From assembly GCA_964385015.1 (NCBI GenBank), contig CAYLLS010000001.1, positions 310,001 to 374,000 of the forward strand: a stretch of 64,000 bases of DNA, written 5' to 3'. Position numbers and translations under genes: made by a program. The stretch is from CAYLLS01 sp964385015 (lineage in GTDB: Bacteria; Myxococcota; UBA727; JABDBI01). Each line of letters starts with the position of its first letter. The stretch's first letter is position 1. The notes below the pieces were generated by a model, which saw only the letters and a list, made by a program, of their open reading frames with translations, had not been told where the DNA came from and searched no databases. Positions 18,804 to 28,927 of the stretch are shown in pieces.

Positions 18804-19826
18804 TTATTTATATTTACTAATATAATATAATAAATCTACTACTCTATTACTAAATCCCCATTCATTATCATACCAAGCTAAAATTTTGATAAAATTATTA
18901 TTTATAACTTTCATACTTAATCCATCAACAATGGATGATTCACTACGCTTAACAAAATCAACTGAAACAAGTGGTTCATTATTGTAACCTAAAATACCCT
19001 TCAGAGAAGACATTGATGCTGCTTTAATCAATAAAATTATATCATCAAGCTTAATGTTTTCTTTTATAGACACAACTAAATCAATTAAACTAACACTTGG
19101 AACAGGAACTCTAATAGCCATGCCATCAAATTTCCCTTTTAATTTAGGTAATATTAAAGATATAGCTGTAACAGCACCAGTACTAGTTGGTATCATAGAT
19201 AATCCAGCTGCTCTAGCTCTTCTCATATCTTTATGTGCAGAATCCAAAATTTTTTGATCATTTGTATAAGCGTGAATTGTTGTTACAAATGCTTTTTCAA
19301 TATTAAAATTATCTTGTAAAACCATAGCAATAGGTGCAATGCAATTTGTAGTGCAAGAACCAGTAGAAATAATATTATTAATCTTACTTAATTTATTATG
19401 ATTAATTCCATAACATATAGTAATGCCATCACGAACATCACTAATAGGGGCTGTAATAATTACCCTTTTTGCACCTGCCTTTATATGTGCTATTGATGAC
19501 TTCACACTTGCAAATACACCTGTAGATTCTATTACCACATCAATATCATGTTTATCCCATGGTAAAGACAACAAATCATGTTGTGAATAAAAATTAATAA
19601 TATGATTATTGATAACAAATTTATTATTAATTATATTAATATCACTATCATATATGCCATATATAGAATCATATTTTAACAAATACAATGCTGTATTAAT
19701 ATCTAATTCTACATCATTAATAGCAACTACAATTATTTTATCATTACCATTTTTTAATCTATCACTTATGATTCTAAAAATTCTTCTTCCTATGCGTCCA
19801 AACCCATTAATTGCTACACGCTGCAT
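18804..19826 (-). CDS. gapA: Glyceraldehyde-3-phosphate dehydrogenase
   Basis: NAD-dependent oxidation and phosphorylation of glyceraldehyde 3-phosphate. N-terminal NAD fold (RVAINGFGRIGR), catalytic Cys in STGSCTTNCIAP and the STGAVTAISLILPKLKGKFDG region are intact. Two adjacent ATG codons (19829 and 19826) follow a GGTGAG ribosome site; the second gives the family start MQRVAINGFG with the better spacing. The longer frame to 19883 is not needed. Together with pgk it forms a lower-glycolysis unit that could take triose phosphate from an imported sugar phosphate. Confidence 0.95.
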   Translation of the reverse strand: MQRVAINGFGRIGRRIFRIISDRLKNGNDKIIVVAINDVELDINTALYLLKYDSIYGIYDSDINIINNKFVINNHIINFYSQHDLLSLPWDKHDIDVVIESTGVFASVKSSIAHIKAGAKRVIITAPISDVRDGITICYGINHNKLSKINNIISTGSCTTNCIAPIAMVLQDNFNIEKAFVTTIHAYTNDQKILDSAHKDMRRARAAGLSMIPTSTGAVTAISLILPKLKGKFDGMAIRVPVPSVSLIDLVVSIKENIKLDDIILLIKAASMSSLKGILGYNNEPLVSVDFVKRSESSIVDGLSMKVINNNFIKILAWYDNEWGFSNRVVDLLYYISKYK

Positions 19827-20004
19827 CATAACACTCACCCAATATATAAAATAATATTTATATAAAATAAATATTATAAACAAAACAAGTAAAAATAAAT
19901 ATTTTATTAATATAATAATACATAATAAAATCTATTGTAATAAAAAAAAAATATAATATTATATATATCATAAACCATGCACTATATAAACTAAGAAAAT
20001 ATTT

Positions 20005-21543
20005 ATGAATGACAATATTAACATAGATGGTAATTCGTTAACAATTAATGATATTATTGATGTAGCTAATAATAATAAAAAAATATATATATCACATCAT
20101 ATTCTACATAAAATAAAAACTATAAGACAACACGTAAATCATGCTATTATGAGTAATAATCCTTACTATGGGATAAATACTGGATTTGGGGCATTAGCAA
20201 AAACTAAAATTGCTAACAATGATCTTAAAACATTACAATTAAACTTAATTAAATCACATGCTGTAGGTATAGGAGAACCAATACCTCCAAATAAATCAAG
20301 AGCTATTATGTTATTAAGATTAAATACATTAGCAAAAGGATATTCAGGATGCAGAGAAATAATTTTACAACACCTAATGCATTTATTAAATAATAATTGT
20401 GCTCCATTTATACCCTCTAAAGGCAGTGTAGGTGCTTCTGGAGACTTAGCACCTTTATCACATTTAGCATTATTACTAATAGGTGAAGGGAAAGCATTCA
20501 TTAATAATACATTAACAACAGCAAAAAATGTTTTATCACAAATAAAATTGCCTTCCATTACATTACATGCTAAAGAAGGAATAGCTCTAATAAATGGAAC
20601 ACAAGCAATGTCTGCTTTAGCCTGTTTTGCTATTTTTGATGCTATAAAGTTAAATAAATTAGCAAGTATTATTAGTTCTTGTACAATAGAAGGATTAATG
20701 GGCCTAAAATCACCATTTAAAAAAATCATTCAAGATTTAAAACCATATAAGGGACAAAAAAAAGTTGCTCAACAATTGCGTTCAATGCTAAAATATAGCA
20801 AGTATAATAATCAATCTAATGCTTCAAGAATACAAGATGCTTATTCAATAAGATGTATTCCTCAAGTACATGGTGCTATATTCGATGCTATATCTCATGC
20901 CAAACAACAAATTTTAATAGAAATCAATTCTGTTACAGATAACCCATTAATTTTTGTAAAAAAAAACACACTTAAAAATATTAAAAAATTAAATATATTA
21001 TCATGTGGTAATTTTCATGGACAACCATTAGCTCTAATATTAGACTATTTAGCTATTGCATTAAGCACATTATCTAATATTTCTGAAAGAAGAATAGAAC
21101 ACTTAGTTAACCCTAATTCGTCATTTAATTTACCTCCTTTTTTAATTTCCAATGCTGGTCTAAATAGTGGCTTTATGATTTTACATGTATTAGCATCATC
21201 ATTAGTAAATGAAAATAAAGTTTTATCACATCCTGCATCATCAGATTCAATACCTACATCAGCTAATAAAGAAGATTTCGTATCCATGGGGATGACATCA
21301 GCTAATAAATTAAATACTATTATAAATAATACATATTATGTATTATCACTAGAACTAATATCTGCATGTCAAGCAATTGATTTTCGACAAAAAAATAAAA
21401 TTGCCAAAAAAGTTTTATTAGTATGGTCAGAAGTAAGAAAAACAATCATGTTTACTAAACATGATAAATTATTTAATCATGATATAGAACAATCATACAA
21501 ACTATGTAAATCAAATCTTTTGCAATACATTACAAATATGTAA
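20005..21543 (+). CDS. hutH: Histidine ammonia-lyase
   Basis: Releases ammonia from histidine to give urocanate using the self-formed MIO cofactor. The Ala144-Ser145-Gly146 triad lies in GSVGASGDLAPLSHLAL. Other family segments are YGINTGFGALA near 55-65, INGTQAMSALA, NPLIF and the C-terminal SADSIPTS-like stretch (PASSDSIPTS). Length (512) is typical. No other hut genes (hutU, hutI, hutG) are visible in the window, so urocanate use must be encoded elsewhere or urocanate leaves the cell. Phenylalanine or tyrosine ammonia-lyase activity is a less likely alternative. Confidence 0.92.
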   Translation: MNDNINIDGNSLTINDIIDVANNNKKIYISHHILHKIKTIRQHVNHAIMSNNPYYGINTGFGALAKTKIANNDLKTLQLNLIKSHAVGIGEPIPPNKSRAIMLLRLNTLAKGYSGCREIILQHLMHLLNNNCAPFIPSKGSVGASGDLAPLSHLALLLIGEGKAFINNTLTTAKNVLSQIKLPSITLHAKEGIALINGTQAMSALACFAIFDAIKLNKLASIISSCTIEGLMGLKSPFKKIIQDLKPYKGQKKVAQQLRSMLKYSKYNNQSNASRIQDAYSIRCIPQVHGAIFDAISHAKQQILIEINSVTDNPLIFVKKNTLKNIKKLNILSCGNFHGQPLALILDYLAIALSTLSNISERRIEHLVNPNSSFNLPPFLISNAGLNSGFMILHVLASSLVNENKVLSHPASSDSIPTSANKEDFVSMGMTSANKLNTIINNTYYVLSLELISACQAIDFRQKNKIAKKVLLVWSEVRKTIMFTKHDKLFNHDIEQSYKLCKSNLLQYITNM

Positions 21544-21565
21544 ATATATTATATCATGCAAATAT

Positions 21566-21784
21566 TTATTTAGATCTAAAAATGACTCTTCCTTTAGTTA
21601 AATCATATGGAGATAATGCTATTTTCACCTTATCTCCTAATACTATTCTGATAAAATGTTTTCTCATCTTCCCAGAAGTATAAGCTAATATAATATGTTT
21701 ATTTTCTAATTCTACCCTAAACATACCACCTTGTAAAACTTCTTTCACAATACCATCAACTTCTATATGATCTTCATTAGACAT
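21566..21784 (-). CDS. infA: Translation initiation factor IF-1
   Basis: A 72-residue OB-fold protein that binds the ribosomal A site during initiation. The sequence DHIEVDGIVKEVLQGGMFRVEL and the segment GKMRKHFIRIVLGDKVKIALSPYDLTKGRV are highly conserved. The frame opens earlier, but the ATG at 21784 has a GGAG ribosome site at the right distance and gives the standard N-terminus. It is convergent with hutH. Confidence 0.95.
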   Translation of the reverse strand: MSNEDHIEVDGIVKEVLQGGMFRVELENKHIILAYTSGKMRKHFIRIVLGDKVKIALSPYDLTKGRVIFRSK

Positions 21785-22081
21785 CTTTACTCCATTTATA
21801 ATAAACAATAATTCATATCAATTAATTTTAATTATAATATAATACATAAATATAATAATATACTTATACTTGCTTTATGCTGTAATTTATGATAATTTCG
21901 TTGTATATAAAACTTATTATACTATAATTTTTTAACATATTATATAAATGATAGTATGAAATCATTATAATTAAAAAAATTTAATGCATTATAGTCATTA
22001 TCATATATATTTAAATTATCAAATAATAAATTTAATACATAATAGATATAATTAAATACAAGTATAATCGAGCATCATAAA

Positions 22082-23809
22082 ATGTCAAAAAAAGTTATTA
22101 TTAATGCTTCTATTACAGAAGAAATCAGAATTGCCATTATTAACAACAATTCTTTAGTCGATTTAAATTTCGAAACCACAAGTAGAAAAAAAAATAAAGG
22201 AAATATTTATAAGGGCATAGTGTCTAATATAGAAAATAGCCTAAATGCAGCATTTATTGAATTTGGTGAAACAAAACAAGCATTTTTACCACTATCAGAA
22301 ATTAGATCATCTATTTATCCAGAAACAATGCAAAATAAAAAAAAAATAAAAATATCAGATATATTAAAAATAGGACAAGAAATTATTATTCAAGTTGTTA
22401 AAGATCAAATCAATAACAAAGGGGCAGCAGTAACAACATATTTATCATTACCAGGAAGATATTTAGTATTAATGCATTCTAACGAAAATAATAGTGGAAT
22501 ATCAAAAAAAATTACAAATAAAATAGCACGTCAATATGCAAGAAATATTTTATCATTATTAAACATACCACCAGGTGTAGCCATCATTATTAGGACTACA
22601 GGGACTACATGTAAATTTAAAGAATTATATAAAGATTTTCAATTACTATGTAATACTTGGAATAAAATCAATCAAAGTGCTAAAATTGGACATGCACCAA
22701 CATTGCTATATAAAGAACCTGATATAATTATAAAAACTATTAGAGATTATTTTTCACAAGATGTAAAAAAAATTATTATAGATGATAAAGAAGAATTTCA
22801 AGAAGCACATACATTTTTTAAAAAACACATGCCAGATATGGTAAATATATTGGAACATCATCAACTTAAAGAACCAATTTTTCAATTTTATGATATAGAA
22901 AAAGCTATCAATAAATTATCAGATAGACTAGTTAATCTACCTTCAGGTGGATATTTAATTATAGAACAAACTGAGGCATTTGTATCAATTGATGTAAACT
23001 CTGGAAAATCCAACAAAGAAGCTAATCATGAAATTACTGTTTTCAAAACAAATATGGAGGCAGCCAATGAAATAACAAAACAATTAAGATTAAGAGACCT
23101 AAGTGGCATTATTCTCATAGATTTTATTGATATGATTTCTAAAAAACATAAATCCAAAGTAGAACAAATATTAAATCAGTTAATGCAAACTGATAAAGCA
23201 AAGGTCAAAATCGGTGTCATAGGAAAAAATGGTACATTAGAACTAACAAGACAAAGAATTAGACAATCACACAGGCTAATTAGTCATATTCTATGTTCAC
23301 ATTGTAATGGCACAGGTAGAGTGAGAGATAATGAGGGATTAGCTATACTAGCATTAAGAAAAATTCATGGTTATTTAGCACAAAAACATAATAATCTAAC
23401 AGATATTATTATTCAATTACCAATAGCAATTGCAAATATAATTAATAACAAAAAAAGACATGATATAATGTATTTATCAAAAATACATCAACTCAATATA
23501 GAAATTTTAAGCAATCCATATCTAATTAATGATGCAATACAATTTAAAAATATAAAAAGAGGACAAATTGGATTAGCAGCTCTTAATAAATATACTAATA
23601 AAAGTAAACTACAATTTAAAAACATTATACATTCAAAACAAAAAAATAATCTATGTACTATTGGACAAGCCCCTAATTTTACAAATACAATAACAATTAA
23701 TTCAAAGCCATACTTTTTACATCAAAAAATTAACAAATATCATAATAAAGATAATGATATATTGCATCATTTATTATTTGCACCAGTAATAATCAAGAAT
23801 ATAAAATAA
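22082..23809 (+). CDS. rng: Ribonuclease G/E
   Basis: Endoribonuclease acting in rRNA processing and mRNA turnover. At 575 residues it is of RNase G or short RNase E type without the degradosome-scaffold tail. An S1-like domain is at about 38-125 (GNIYKGIVSNIENSLNAAFIEFG). Catalytic metal-binding aspartates lie in SIDVNSGK and IDFIDM, and the zinc-link motif CSHCNGTGRV is present. The 273-base leader upstream holds no gene I can support. It stands alone, convergent in general direction with rsmE. Confidence 0.9.
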   Translation: MSKKVIINASITEEIRIAIINNNSLVDLNFETTSRKKNKGNIYKGIVSNIENSLNAAFIEFGETKQAFLPLSEIRSSIYPETMQNKKKIKISDILKIGQEIIIQVVKDQINNKGAAVTTYLSLPGRYLVLMHSNENNSGISKKITNKIARQYARNILSLLNIPPGVAIIIRTTGTTCKFKELYKDFQLLCNTWNKINQSAKIGHAPTLLYKEPDIIIKTIRDYFSQDVKKIIIDDKEEFQEAHTFFKKHMPDMVNILEHHQLKEPIFQFYDIEKAINKLSDRLVNLPSGGYLIIEQTEAFVSIDVNSGKSNKEANHEITVFKTNMEAANEITKQLRLRDLSGIILIDFIDMISKKHKSKVEQILNQLMQTDKAKVKIGVIGKNGTLELTRQRIRQSHRLISHILCSHCNGTGRVRDNEGLAILALRKIHGYLAQKHNNLTDIIIQLPIAIANIINNKKRHDIMYLSKIHQLNIEILSNPYLINDAIQFKNIKRGQIGLAALNKYTNKSKLQFKNIIHSKQKNNLCTIGQAPNFTNTITINSKPYFLHQKINKYHNKDNDILHHLLFAPVIIKNIK

Positions 23810-24421
23810 AATTTAAATAAATACATATTAACTTATCTCATATGATTTTATTATTTTCTTTTAATATTTATTTCATTCTGTATTAGAATTATATTTAATT
23901 AACTTTTAAACATAATTTTTATTATAATAAGAACATTTATAATTTAATATTTATCATAATTCTTTTAAAGTATAATAAACATTTATTCATAATATATTTA
24001 TTATAAATGCAATATTTATCTTATAATGAATCAAAATACTAAATTTATAATATGTTAACAATAACAATAATCCTTATACATAAAAAATATATACAATTCA
24101 TAATACATTAAAAATGTTATAACTACTTTTTAAATTATCAATATAAAATTAAACTGCAATATTTATTATACATTATTATAATAAACATCTAATTTGATAT
24201 ATATACTTAAATTATACTATGTTGTATAAAAAATTATATTATAATCATATAATTAATTAATCTAATATATAAACTAAATTATAATAATATTTTATCAATA
24301 TTTTTCAATATATAAACATTCATTTAATATATATTAATATCTTATATACTAATTATCATTTTATATATTATATAATTTCAATATAATAAAAATATATCAT
24401 CAATATTATTATTATTATTAT
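23810..24421. other. Long AT-rich intergenic region between rng and rsmE
   Basis: About 610 bases with no reading frame, tRNA or convincing hairpin that I can support. The composition is even poorer in G and C than the genes. It lies between two converging genes, so it needs no promoters for them; it is probably the eroded remains of one or more lost genes, though that is only inferred. Confidence 0.5.
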
Positions 24422-25141
24422 TTATAAAATTTTATACATATACCAATCATTATATATTGATAAAGCTACTAAAGAAGCATATTCTGTTCTTAAAACATAT
24501 TTACCTAAACAAACAGGTAAAACTCCAAATGTTATTAATTTGTTTTTCTCTTCTTTATTAAAACCACCTTCTGGTCCAATAATAACTAAAAAACCATAAT
24601 ATGAAATAATATAATCATTCAATAACATACTTAACCTATTTGTTGAATTAATTTCACCAAAAACCTTTAATCCTGAAAAATGATTGCATATATCTTTTAA
24701 ATCTGACATCATGATTTTTGACTTAATTTTTAATAAATCAGGTCTATGATTTTGAATTGATGATGCTTGTACAATTTTATTAAATCTTAATATTTTACTA
24801 TTCATAAAACAATACATAATATGTTTACTTTTATGACTATGTAATAGAAACAATTCATTAACATTCATAACAGAAGCATTCTGAATAACTTTTTCTAATT
24901 TATCATTATTAATTATAGATTGGACAAGTATTATTTTAGGTTTAACCTTATATATAATCTTATTGATCACTTTAATACTAACTAATAATGATGATGTTTT
25001 TAAAAAACCTATTAAAATACAATTAATATTAGAAAATATCATTATTGGATGACCATTTTCTAATCTTAAAACATTAATCATATAATGTTGCACATCATGT
25101 GTTACTATAATTTCATTAGTATGAAATTTATAACACTTCAT
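24422..25141 (-). CDS. rsmE: 16S rRNA m3U1498 methyltransferase RsmE
   Basis: SPOUT-family enzyme methylating U1498 of 16S rRNA. The C-terminal knot motifs are clear: LVIIGPEGGFNKEEKNKL and CLGKYVLRTEYASLVAL. The N-terminal PUA-like part contains HDVQHYMINVLRLENGHPI. The frame opens at 25168, but the Met at 25141 (MKCYKFH) better matches the family; neither has a clear ribosome site. Confidence 0.87.
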   Translation of the reverse strand: MKCYKFHTNEIIVTHDVQHYMINVLRLENGHPIMIFSNINCILIGFLKTSSLLVSIKVINKIIYKVKPKIILVQSIINNDKLEKVIQNASVMNVNELFLLHSHKSKHIMYCFMNSKILRFNKIVQASSIQNHRPDLLKIKSKIMMSDLKDICNHFSGLKVFGEINSTNRLSMLLNDYIISYYGFLVIIGPEGGFNKEEKNKLITFGVLPVCLGKYVLRTEYASLVALSIYNDWYMYKIL

Positions 25142-25168
25142 ATTAATATATATTTTTTTATAATACAC

Positions 25169-26035
25169 TATAATGACCTTTTATTAAAATAAAAACTATA
25201 TATATATTAAAAATATTATTATTAAATGTTATCATATATGTATATAAAATACATTTATTCATTTTCTATGATGTCATAATCACCAACAAACATAATTCAA
25301 TATTCATAATATTCATTTAACACAATTATCGTTAAACATAAATAAAAGAAAAATATAACACAAACAACATACTAATACTCAAGTTTATTGATCAAATATT
25401 ATCACTAATATATAATAATAATATAAACAATTGCATGAATATTGTTCTGAAAACAAATTTAATACATAATAATATAAATACCAATAAATATTAAATTTAA
25501 TTTAATACAACATCTAAATCATAACGCATGAATGTGACTTATAATACATATATCATGCACAGCATGATAAGATAAAATTATATCATATATATTTGATAAT
25601 ACAATATTAATTAATACTCATATATAAAAATAAATACTGAAGGAAACTATAAAATAATGAATATAAATATCAAATTAAAACATATATGCATGTTATAATA
25701 TCAATATATTTGATTAAAATAAATACATCATGTTAATTTCAAACAAATATAAAAATATTTTTATAAATTATTTAATAATATTCCAATATTTCATATAATA
25801 CACATTTGACGATATATTTTCTTGCAGATATATAACAAATATATATCATCACCAATCCTTTAAACTAACATATCACATAAGTATTATAATTTAACATACT
25901 AAAACATACTACATGATAATATTTACAAATTTATATATTATACATAAAATTAACTTACATAAATATATTAATATTGTAATTTCTTTTGTTTTCATATTAT
26001 AAATGTATAATTATTAAATCATCTTAATTTAAAAT
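25169..26035. other. Longest gene-free stretch of the window, between rsmE and the NSS transporter
   Basis: About 870 bases between two genes transcribed away from each other, so it must contain promoters for both. I see no long reading frame and no tRNA. One short GC-containing perfect hairpin is present at 25551-25569. A 13-codon reading frame (25657-25698) preceded by AAGGAA is visible but unsupported. Otherwise it looks like decayed DNA. Confidence 0.5.
25551..25569. promoter_or_regulatory. Perfect 8-bp inverted repeat with 3-base loop
   Basis: TATCATGC - ACA - GCATGATA forms an exact 8-bp stem in the middle of the longest intergenic gap. Its G and C content is clearly higher than the surroundings, which suggests it is kept by selection. 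It could be the remnant of a terminator, an operator or part of a small RNA; nothing else in the sequence decides between these. Confidence 0.35.
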
Positions 26036-27385
26036 ATGAGAAAAAAAATGAATAATAGAGAACATTGGAGTTCTAAAATAGGATTTATTATGGCAGCAGC
26101 TGGTTCCGCTATAGGATTAGGGACATTATGGAAATTACCATATATGATGGGACAAAATGGTGGAGGTGCATTTATTATATTATTTCTATTTTTTAGTATT
26201 ATAGTTGGACTACCATTATTTATAGGTGAACTAATACTAGGTAGAGCTGGACAAACTGGCATAGTTTCCATTTTTAATAAATTTGCTAATAATTCATCAT
26301 GGAATATAATAGGTTGGATTTCTGTTATCAGTTCTTTTTTAATTTTAGGATGGTACTGTGTAATAGCAGGATGGGGATTAAATTATATATTATTAGCATT
26401 AGTAAATGGCTTTTATGGTATGACACCAGAAGAAGTAGGCAACATTTTTGATACTTTTAGAAAATCTGGAGATTTAAATATTTTATGGCAATGTATTTTT
26501 TTACTAATGAATGCTATTATTTTAAATAAAGGATTATCAAAAGGAATAGAAAAATTTTCTAAAATTATGACATCAAGTTTATTCATAACATTAATCATTT
26601 TGGTTTGTTATGCATTCACATTAGATGGATTTACTAATGCAGCTAAATATGTATTATATCCTGATTTTTCTTCATTAAATTCACACAGTATTTTAGCAGC
26701 ATTGAGTATGGCTTTATTTACATTAAGCCTAGGATATGGTATAATGGTGACTTATGGTTCTTATATGAGTAAAAATGATGATATTCCTAAAACATCATTT
26801 ATAGTCACTATAGCTAATGTTATAATTTCTGTATTAATTGCATTAATGATTTTCCCATTAGCATTTACTTTTGGATTTGGACCACATGAAGGTGAAGGAT
26901 TGATATTTAAAATTATACCTTATGTTTTTGAACAATTACCTGGATCATTAATATTAACAGTATTATTTTTTTCACTCTTAATATGCGCAGCATTAACATC
27001 TTCACTATCTATGCTAGAAGTAACTGTAGCAAATTTTATAGATATAAAACAATGGTCTCGCAAACAATCTGTTTGGATATCAATACTAATTTCATTTATA
27101 TTAGGATTACCAGTTGCATTATCTAATTCAAATGTAATTTTTAATAATTGGACAAATATATTTGGTGCAGATTTTTTTAATACAGTTAATACTTTAACAG
27201 ATTGGACATTAAGTATTATTGCATTATTTACTACAATATTTATAGGATTTAAATTACCTAAAAACATCATTAAAGAAGGATTTTGCCAAGGATCTAAACT
27301 TCATAAATTTTACCCATTATGGAAATTTTCATTGCGTTTTTTAGTACCAATTTCCATTGCATTGGTCATTCTAAGCAGAACTTAG
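26036..27385 (+). CDS. Sodium-dependent transporter of the neurotransmitter:sodium symporter (LeuT-like) family
   Basis: A 449-residue inner-membrane carrier with about 11-12 hydrophobic segments. The first segment SKIGFIMAAAGSAIGLGTLWKLPYM is the NSS hallmark containing sodium and substrate contacts, followed by GGGAFIILF. Bacterial members import amino acids such as alanine, leucine, tryptophan or tyrosine. The second ATG at 26048 (MNNREHW) is an equally good start. It is followed after 12 bases by another sodium symporter, so the two form an operon for sodium-driven nutrient uptake. Substrate unknown. Confidence 0.88.
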   Translation: MRKKMNNREHWSSKIGFIMAAAGSAIGLGTLWKLPYMMGQNGGGAFIILFLFFSIIVGLPLFIGELILGRAGQTGIVSIFNKFANNSSWNIIGWISVISSFLILGWYCVIAGWGLNYILLALVNGFYGMTPEEVGNIFDTFRKSGDLNILWQCIFLLMNAIILNKGLSKGIEKFSKIMTSSLFITLIILVCYAFTLDGFTNAAKYVLYPDFSSLNSHSILAALSMALFTLSLGYGIMVTYGSYMSKNDDIPKTSFIVTIANVIISVLIALMIFPLAFTFGFGPHEGEGLIFKIIPYVFEQLPGSLILTVLFFSLLICAALTSSLSMLEVTVANFIDIKQWSRKQSVWISILISFILGLPVALSNSNVIFNNWTNIFGADFFNTVNTLTDWTLSIIALFTTIFIGFKLPKNIIKEGFCQGSKLHKFYPLWKFSLRFLVPISIALVILSRT

Positions 27386-27397
27386 GATATATATTAA

Positions 27398-28789
27398 ATG
27401 GAAATTATGAATATTATGTTTTGGTTAATTTTTATCTCATTGAGTATAATATATATATTAATAGCACTTTTATCTTCAAAAAACATAAATAATACTAATG
27501 ATTATTTTTTAGCTAACAGAAACTATGGTTATATTTCTATTACTTTGAGTTTAATTGCTACACAAATAGGAGCTGGATCAATACTTGGTAGCACAGAAGA
27601 AATATATTGCTTTGGAATATACGGTTTATCATATAACATAGGAACATGTCTTGGATTTTTGCTATTAAGTTGTGGCATAGCTTCAAAATTGAGAAAATTT
27701 AATATTACTACTACTGCAGAATTATTTGAGAAAAAATATAACTCTATAACATTACGTAAAATTTCTTCATTATTATCTATAATAACATTATGTGGTATTT
27801 TAGCAGGGCAAATTATAGCATTTAGAAAATTATTGTCTATTTTTAATCTTGACAATACATACATAGTATTAATTTTTTGGTCATTTATTATACTATATAC
27901 AATGTTAGGTGGCATAAAATCAGTAGTGGCAACAGATATTTTTCAAATTATTGTTATTATTTCAATTTTTATAATTATTATTATATATAATATTTATCAT
28001 GATAATTTAAGTTTTATTACAAGATTATATATTAATAATTTAACATATAATTCAATAGAACATAAAACATTAATATCTAAATTACTTCCATGTTTAATGA
28101 TGCCTATGCTATTTGCTGTTATAGAACAAGACTTAGCTCAAAGATTTTTTTCAACAAAAACATCAAAAACTGCAATTTTAGCATCTATATATTCATCAAT
28201 ATTTATAATATTATTATCACTTATTCCAATATTTTTTGGCATTTTTACTAAAACTGCAGGCATATTAATTACAAATAATATAAATCCCATGCTTACACTA
28301 ATTAAAAATACTAATACTGACATATTACTACATTTATTAATATGCGCATTAATAGCTGCAATAACATCCACAGGAGATTCGCTATTATGTGCTATTAGTA
28401 CAAATATTAATCATGATTTTCAAATTAAATCTATATGTAAAATAATCAATATTAACTTAAATTCATTACATATATCAAAATTAATGACATTAATATTTGG
28501 ATATTTTGCATTAATATTAGCATATCAATTTAATAATATTATTAATATTATGATACAAAGTTATGAATTATCTATTTCTACATTATTTATATCTATAATA
28601 TCATCTTTTTATAAAAAACATATCACTAAAAATGCTGCTATATTATCTATTATATTTGGCTTAATATTTTTTATAATATTTAAGATCCATCATATATATA
28701 TGCAAGAAATAATAACATTAAGCATGTCATTTTTAGGATATGTAATAGGATTATATATCCCTGATAAACATAAAAAAAATATTACATAA
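27398..28789 (+). CDS. Sodium:solute symporter (SSS) family transporter
   Basis: A 463-residue polytopic membrane protein with about 13 hydrophobic segments. The N-terminal pattern NDYFLANRNYGYISITLSLIATQIGAGSILG is characteristic of SSS members (PutP, PanF and others). Further on, MLGGIKSVVATDIFQ and ITSTGDSLLCA match the conserved TM5 and TM8 regions. Substrates in this family include proline, pantothenate, sugars, nucleosides and short organic acids; none can be chosen here. Co-transcribed with the NSS carrier. Confidence 0.85.
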   Translation: MEIMNIMFWLIFISLSIIYILIALLSSKNINNTNDYFLANRNYGYISITLSLIATQIGAGSILGSTEEIYCFGIYGLSYNIGTCLGFLLLSCGIASKLRKFNITTTAELFEKKYNSITLRKISSLLSIITLCGILAGQIIAFRKLLSIFNLDNTYIVLIFWSFIILYTMLGGIKSVVATDIFQIIVIISIFIIIIIYNIYHDNLSFITRLYINNLTYNSIEHKTLISKLLPCLMMPMLFAVIEQDLAQRFFSTKTSKTAILASIYSSIFIILLSLIPIFFGIFTKTAGILITNNINPMLTLIKNTNTDILLHLLICALIAAITSTGDSLLCAISTNINHDFQIKSICKIININLNSLHISKLMTLIFGYFALILAYQFNNIINIMIQSYELSISTLFISIISSFYKKHITKNAAILSIIFGLIFFIIFKIHHIYMQEIITLSMSFLGYVIGLYIPDKHKKNIT

Positions 28790-28826
28790 GATAGAATTTT
28801 AAAACATATATCATGATAAATATTTT

Positions 28827-28866
28827 TAATTTAAAATAATATATGTTTATATATTATTTTAAATTA
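28827..28866. terminator. 18-bp perfect inverted repeat after the transporter operon
   Basis: An exact 18-bp stem of A-T pairs only with a 4-base GTTT loop (centre 28845-28848) lies 38 bases after the SSS transporter stop codon and 60 bases before rpoH. Chance formation of such a long perfect palindrome is possible but not likely even in AT-rich DNA. It may end the transporter transcript or regulate rpoH; an AT cruciform is another possibility. Confidence 0.45.
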
Positions 28867-28927
28867 TATATACACAAGAATACAATTACATTAATCATAA
28901 ATTAATGTATATTAAAATATACATTTA

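Noticed and set aside
23810..24421. Possible replication origin in the long gap after rng
   Set aside because: No DnaA-box-like TTATCCACA sites or dnaA/dnaN/gidA neighbours were seen.
25657..25698. 13-codon reading frame preceded by AAGGAA, possible leader peptide
   Set aside because: Such short frames are common by chance; the spacing from AAGGAA to the ATG is too long and no attenuator follows.
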